Shown: in pieces, positions 6,272-10,247 of the stretch
Layout of the letters: each line of letters opens with the position of its first letter
Position numbering within the stretch: position 1 is the first letter of the stretch
Assembly (NCBI GenBank): GCA_002480015.1
Contig: DLQD01000035.1
Span: 8,335-18,581 of the forward strand
Length of the DNA: 10,247 bases
Reading direction: 5' to 3'
Source: Opitutia bacterium UBA7441
Lineage (GTDB): Bacteria; Verrucomicrobiota; Verrucomicrobiia; Opitutales; Coraliomargaritaceae
Program-made: the position numbers and the translations under genes
The notes under the pieces: model-generated
Databases searched by the model: none
Seen by the model: the letters and a program-made list of their open reading frames with translations, nothing else
What the model was told of the DNA's origin: nothing

Positions 6272-9200
6272 ATGTATCTTAAAGAGATTGTCATTAGTGG
6301 CTTTAAGAGTTTTGCCGACCGCACCCGTCTGGATCTGCGCCAAGGCGTCACCGCCGTCGTCGGTCCCAATGGCTGCGGTAAGAGCAATATCGTCGACGCG
6401 ATCCGTTGGGTGCTAGGCGAGCAAAGCGCCAAAGCCTTGCGGGGCGCGTCTATGCAGGACGTCATTTTCGAGGGCACCGATAAGCGCAAGGCACTGCCGA
6501 CTTGTGAGGTGACGCTGACCTTTACCGATTGTGAGGCCGACCTGGGCACCCAGTTCAACGAGGTTGCCATTTCACGACGTGTTTCACGCGACGGTGGCAG
6601 TGATTATTACATCAATGGCAAAGTCTCTCGTCTCAAAGATATTCAGCGCCTTTTCGCCAACACCGGGGTGGGGCGTGTTTCTTATTCCTTCATGTTGCAA
6701 GGGCAGATCGACCAAATCCTGTCTACGAATCCCGCTGAGCGACGGACAATTTTCGAAGAAGCAGCTGGCATCACTCTCTACAAGGCTCAACGTAAGGAAG
6801 CGCTGAACAAGCTTTCTTTGGTCGACGCCAACCTCGCCCGGGTCACGGATGTTATCGAGGAAGTCTCCCGCCAAATCGGCTCCCTTAAACGGCAGGCCGG
6901 CAAGGCGCTGCGCTATCAGCGTATTAAGCATCGACTCACCCACCTCGATCTGGCCTTCAACGCGTATCGCCACGCCGATCTCAGTAAATCGATCGGAGAG
7001 ATTGCCGGGCGTGCCGCCGAGCTGCGCAAGCAGGTAGAGACTCACACGGGGTCTCTCGAGCGCGATGAATCGATCTTAATGGAGAAGAAGGCCCAGCGCG
7101 CGGGACTCTCCCAGAAGATGGAGGAACTCCAGCAGCGCGTCTATAGCCTCCGCTCTGAAAAAGAGAATGCGGATAACCAGTCCGAGTTTTCCTCGATCCG
7201 TTCCAAGGATTTGGAGGCACGTATTGAAGAATATAAGAAAGAGATAGCCGACCTCGAAAAGCAAAAAACTGAATTGGCCGAGCGAGCTAAGAACGAGTCA
7301 GAAAACAAGCAAATGCAACTTGGGGTGGTGGACGATTCGGATCGTATCTTCCGCGAGCGCAACAATGAGTTGGTCGCCGCTCAAGAGAAGCTCGGCGAGA
7401 TGGAGGGTGAGTTACAAAAGCGCCGCCAGGATGTACTGCACGCGGAAAACCGCATCAATCGTGCGCGCTCTCGCTGCACCACTTTGGAGGTGGATCTCAA
7501 GACCTATCAGGTCAAGCACGCTGCGCTGACCGAGAGCGCGATCGGCCTGAAAGAAGAAATTGTCATCTTGGAAAAAGGCCTGGCCGATATTCAACGCCTC
7601 CTCGAGAAGCGCCGCGCGGAGCAAGCAGCGAGCGAAGCGGCGGTTGAGACAGCCCGCAATGACTCGCGCGAGATACTTACCCAGTTCCGCAGCTTGCAGG
7701 AACGTATCCAGGATCAAGACCGTGGCATCGCCCGCAAGACTGCTCAGCTCAATGTGCTTGAAGGTTTGCAAGCGAAGTTCGAAGGCTTTGGCGAGGGCGC
7801 AAAAGCGATTCTCGGCGATAAGTTGAGCGAAGTCGTCTCTAAAGACAGTGTCTCTATCATTTCCAAAGAGCTCACAGTCAACAGTGCCTACACCAAAGCA
7901 TTGGAGACGCTGCTCGGTTCAGCGGCCGACGCCCTTTACATCGGTGATTCTCACAAAGCGCTTTCTGTCATCGGCAAGCTTGACGCTGACTTTCTCGGGC
8001 GTGCCTGCTTGCAGATTGATCTTACACCAACGAATCCCGCTGTGATCGGCGAGCTGCCCGCCGGCATCGTCGCTGCCCATTCTGTGGTTCAGGTACGACA
8101 CGCAGACTTGCAGGGTCCTGTGGACCGCTTGCTTAGCGGTTGCTATTTCGCCGACCGTCTCGATCAATTCATTGAGTTCTGGAAGGCCAATGCCGATTTC
8201 AACTTCCTACTTGTGGCGACGCGCGAAGGCGAGGTCATCGACTGCCGTGGGCTTATTCATGGCGGCCGTACGACCGGTAAAAAGTCCTCCAGCGTCCTAG
8301 AGCGCGAGTCGGAGATTCGGCGCCTGCGCACAGAAATCGAGGCCGAGCGTGCCGCTTTGAATGAACTGCGCGAGCAAGCCAACGCGCTTGACGAACGGCG
8401 TAACGTAGCCGAAGCCACCGTCGAGGAGCAACGTAAGCGCCAGAGTGAACTCGGCAGCGAGGTTTCCGGCCTCGTGGCCGAAGAAAAAAATCAAAATCAG
8501 AAAATCGAGCACAACGCCCGCAACCGCACGCAAGCGGAAGACGAGATCGCACGCCTCGACGCAAAACACGGTGATTCCGTAGCTGAACTCGACGCTGCGA
8601 AAGAAGAACTAGCCGCTGCCGAGCAAAACCTCCAGGACGAACGGCAGGGCGGGACTGATCTTGAAGCTGCCATTGTCCGTGCCCGCGAGTTGCGCGATCA
8701 AAAGCGCGAAGCTCTCTCCGACGTCCGTCTGGAACTCGCCGAGAAAAAGCAACGCCTCGAATCTGCTGACCGCGCCCTCGGCGAAGTCCAACGAGAGACC
8801 GCTAACCTGCAGCACCGCATCCTCCGCCGTAATCAAGAGATCGATACGATCAACGAGCAGATCGCTCAGCTTAAACAATCTGGGGCACAGGAGCGGAGTA
8901 AAAGTGAGGAACTCGCTAAGACTCTGGCTGTGGCCACCGACGAGTTGGAAAAAGACCGGCTTCAGCTTAAAGAGATCGACGCCCTTGTTAATGAGATTGA
9001 CGATGGGCTCTCTGGGCGCCGCGGTGAAAGTCGGTCTCTCGACCAAGAGCTAACCAAGCTCGAGATTCGCCTCGCCGAAGAGCGTTCTCAACTCGGCTTT
9101 ATCCAAAGCACCGCTCAGGATGACTATCAGGTCGACCTCTCGCAGGTCGATTGGAAGGCCGAACTCTGGGAGGGTAATGTTGAGTTCGAGAAGCGCGTCA

Positions 9201-9997
9201 ATCTCGACGATCTCGACGACCCCGATCAGATCGCCGCGCAGCCCAAGCAAGAGCGCCGCGATCCGACCGAGGAGGAACTCGCCGAGATGGATACGACTGA
9301 TTGGTCGAGCATTGAAGAAGAAGTCGCCGAACTCAAAGGACGGATTTCCAATATGGGGCCTGTGAATCTCGATGCGATTAGCGAATACACGGATTTGAAG
9401 GAACGTCACGATTTCCTTAAGAGTCAAAGTGAGGACCTGTGGAACTCCAAAAATAAGCTCGTTGAGACGATTGACGAGATTAACGAGACCTCGCAGACCC
9501 TCTTCCGCGACACCTTCGAACAAGTGCGTAAAAACTTCGCCTTCACCTATGGTAAAATTTCCGGTGGTGGCGAGTCCGACCTTCTTCTCGTCGACTCTGA
9601 GGACCCGCTTGAGTCCGGTATCGATATTATTGCGCGCCCCCCAGGAACACGTTTGAAGAGCGTGACCCTTCTTTCGGGTGGCCAGCGCACGATGGCCGCC
9701 GTCGCTCTGCTTTTCGCCATATACATGGTGAAACCGAGCCCCTTCTGTGTGCTCGACGAGATCGACGCAGCACTGGACGACGCCAATATCGGGCGCTTCT
9801 GCGAGACCCTGCACGGTTTTACCGATAAGTCGCAGTTCCTCATCATTACGCATAATAAGCGCACGATTTCCAACGCCGATACTGTGTTCGGAGTGACCAT
9901 GCCGGAAAAGGGCGTCTCAACCCTTCTCTCCATGCGCTTTAACAAAGACGAAAAACGTCAGAAAATGGCCGTAGCTGAGAACCAGCAGCCCTTTTAG
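6272..9997 (+). CDS. smc: Chromosome segregation ATPase SMC
   Basis: SMC forms a ring-shaped dimer that, with ScpA and ScpB, extrudes DNA loops and condenses and separates chromosomes. The product is complete at 1241 aa, slightly longer than the usual ~1150-1200. Order of parts: N-terminal head (1 to ~165) with Walker A G31-P-N-G-C-G-K37-S38 and Q-loop Q145 in G-Q-I-D-Q-I-L; first long coiled coil (~170-495); hinge (~500-670), ending near G-L-I-H-G-G-R; second coiled coil (~675-945); an acidic linker (~950-1020); then the C-terminal head with the G-P-V-N-L-D-A segment (~1029), signature L1134-S-G-G-Q-R1139, Walker B L1161-D-E1163-I-D, D-loop A-A-L-D1169 and switch His1194. All ATPase residues are present. 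The signature reads LSGGQ where most bacterial SMCs have LSGGE. The first residues M-Y-L-K-E match the family start. No scpA/scpB lies adjacent. Confidence 0.97.
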   Translation: MYLKEIVISGFKSFADRTRLDLRQGVTAVVGPNGCGKSNIVDAIRWVLGEQSAKALRGASMQDVIFEGTDKRKALPTCEVTLTFTDCEADLGTQFNEVAISRRVSRDGGSDYYINGKVSRLKDIQRLFANTGVGRVSYSFMLQGQIDQILSTNPAERRTIFEEAAGITLYKAQRKEALNKLSLVDANLARVTDVIEEVSRQIGSLKRQAGKALRYQRIKHRLTHLDLAFNAYRHADLSKSIGEIAGRAAELRKQVETHTGSLERDESILMEKKAQRAGLSQKMEELQQRVYSLRSEKENADNQSEFSSIRSKDLEARIEEYKKEIADLEKQKTELAERAKNESENKQMQLGVVDDSDRIFRERNNELVAAQEKLGEMEGELQKRRQDVLHAENRINRARSRCTTLEVDLKTYQVKHAALTESAIGLKEEIVILEKGLADIQRLLEKRRAEQAASEAAVETARNDSREILTQFRSLQERIQDQDRGIARKTAQLNVLEGLQAKFEGFGEGAKAILGDKLSEVVSKDSVSIISKELTVNSAYTKALETLLGSAADALYIGDSHKALSVIGKLDADFLGRACLQIDLTPTNPAVIGELPAGIVAAHSVVQVRHADLQGPVDRLLSGCYFADRLDQFIEFWKANADFNFLLVATREGEVIDCRGLIHGGRTTGKKSSSVLERESEIRRLRTEIEAERAALNELREQANALDERRNVAEATVEEQRKRQSELGSEVSGLVAEEKNQNQKIEHNARNRTQAEDEIARLDAKHGDSVAELDAAKEELAAAEQNLQDERQGGTDLEAAIVRARELRDQKREALSDVRLELAEKKQRLESADRALGEVQRETANLQHRILRRNQEIDTINEQIAQLKQSGAQERSKSEELAKTLAVATDELEKDRLQLKEIDALVNEIDDGLSGRRGESRSLDQELTKLEIRLAEERSQLGFIQSTAQDDYQVDLSQVDWKAELWEGNVEFEKRVNLDDLDDPDQIAAQPKQERRDPTEEELAEMDTTDWSSIEEEVAELKGRISNMGPVNLDAISEYTDLKERHDFLKSQSEDLWNSKNKLVETIDEINETSQTLFRDTFEQVRKNFAFTYGKISGGGESDLLLVDSEDPLESGIDIIARPPGTRLKSVTLLSGGQRTMAAVALLFAIYMVKPSPFCVLDEIDAALDDANIGRFCETLHGFTDKSQFLIITHNKRTISNADTVFGVTMPEKGVSTLLSMRFNKDEKRQKMAVAENQQPF

Positions 9998-10005
9998 GCG
10001 GATTT

Positions 10006-10247
10006 TTATTCGATCGTAGTTGTCGGTATCCTGATCGCTGACCAGTGTTCGATGCCGATGACTTCTTTGTAGGCCTCTAGTGTTTGGGAGTGGGCTTCCG
10101 TTTCCAAGGCAGAGAAAACCGAAAAGGCTGGTTCTTTGCGATCGCCAAACGGCTTACCTGGTTCGGGTAGTGTGCGGAGGCCGACTTTCAGGCCGCCTTC
10201 CAGAGGGTGGTCGACCCAACGGTGGTAGTGAAAGCTTTCCACTGATG
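10006..10247 (-). CDS. C-terminal part of an unrecognised protein, cut by the window edge
   Basis: An open frame of about 80 codons runs in from the right edge and stops at 10006-10008. A GTG at 10240-10242 could in principle start it, but nothing marks it as a start and the frame stays open to the edge, so a longer gene beyond the window is more likely. The visible part is hydrophilic and mixed, with an aromatic/His-rich beginning (F-H-Y-H-R-W) and no membrane segment, repeat or known motif. I do not recognise the family. It converges on smc with only 8 bp between stop codons, and no hairpin terminator is visible for either gene. Confidence 0.5.
   Translation of the reverse strand, partial: SVESFHYHRWVDHPLEGGLKVGLRTLPEPGKPFGDRKEPAFSVFSALETEAHSQTLEAYKEVIGIEHWSAIRIPTTTIE

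Noticed and set aside
9050..9853. Long open frame (267 codons) on the minus strand inside smc
   Set aside because: It lies wholly antisense to an unambiguous smc frame whose codon bias keeps the opposite strand open; the product looks like no known family.

Overview
The window looks like ordinary chromosomal DNA from a free-living bacterium with moderate G+C. I place it tentatively in Verrucomicrobiota, probably class Opitutae. The reasons are the sequence style of the SMC and LysR proteins and the near absence of Shine-Dalgarno sequences. This is family-level recall, not a search result. There is no rRNA, tRNA, CRISPR array or intact transposase.

Layout, left to right. A Fic-family adenylyltransferase-type protein lies on the minus strand (about 5-1213). 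Next comes a gene-free stretch (1214-1566) holding an AT-rich leader, a 188-bp nested inverted-repeat element with near-perfect 20-bp ends, and a strong GC-rich hairpin with a T run. A HemY/HemG-type protoporphyrinogen oxidase follows on the minus strand (1567-2901). It is divergent from a GT1-family glycosyltransferase on the plus strand (3092-4354). A LysR-type regulator (minus, 4483-5397) is divergent from a YggS/PLPBP-type pyridoxal-phosphate homeostasis protein (plus, 5493-6188), and the 95 bp between them carry a promoter-like sequence and two dyads that could be the LysR operator. The right third is one large gene for the chromosome condensation ATPase SMC (6272-9997). The window ends in the C-terminal part of an unrecognised minus-strand gene that converges on smc with an 8-bp gap.

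The genes do not form one pathway. Heme synthesis, glycosyl transfer, PLP homeostasis, chromosome segregation and Fic-type AMP transfer are separate jobs on alternating strands, so this looks like housekeeping genes with single-gene transcription units. The only visible regulatory pairing is LysR with yggS. The only sign of mobile DNA is the small repeat element between fic and the heme gene. I found no convincing new multi-gene system. The points most worth checking are the nested-repeat element, the LysR intergenic dyads, and two sequence features of SMC: an LSGGQ-type signature and an acidic linker.
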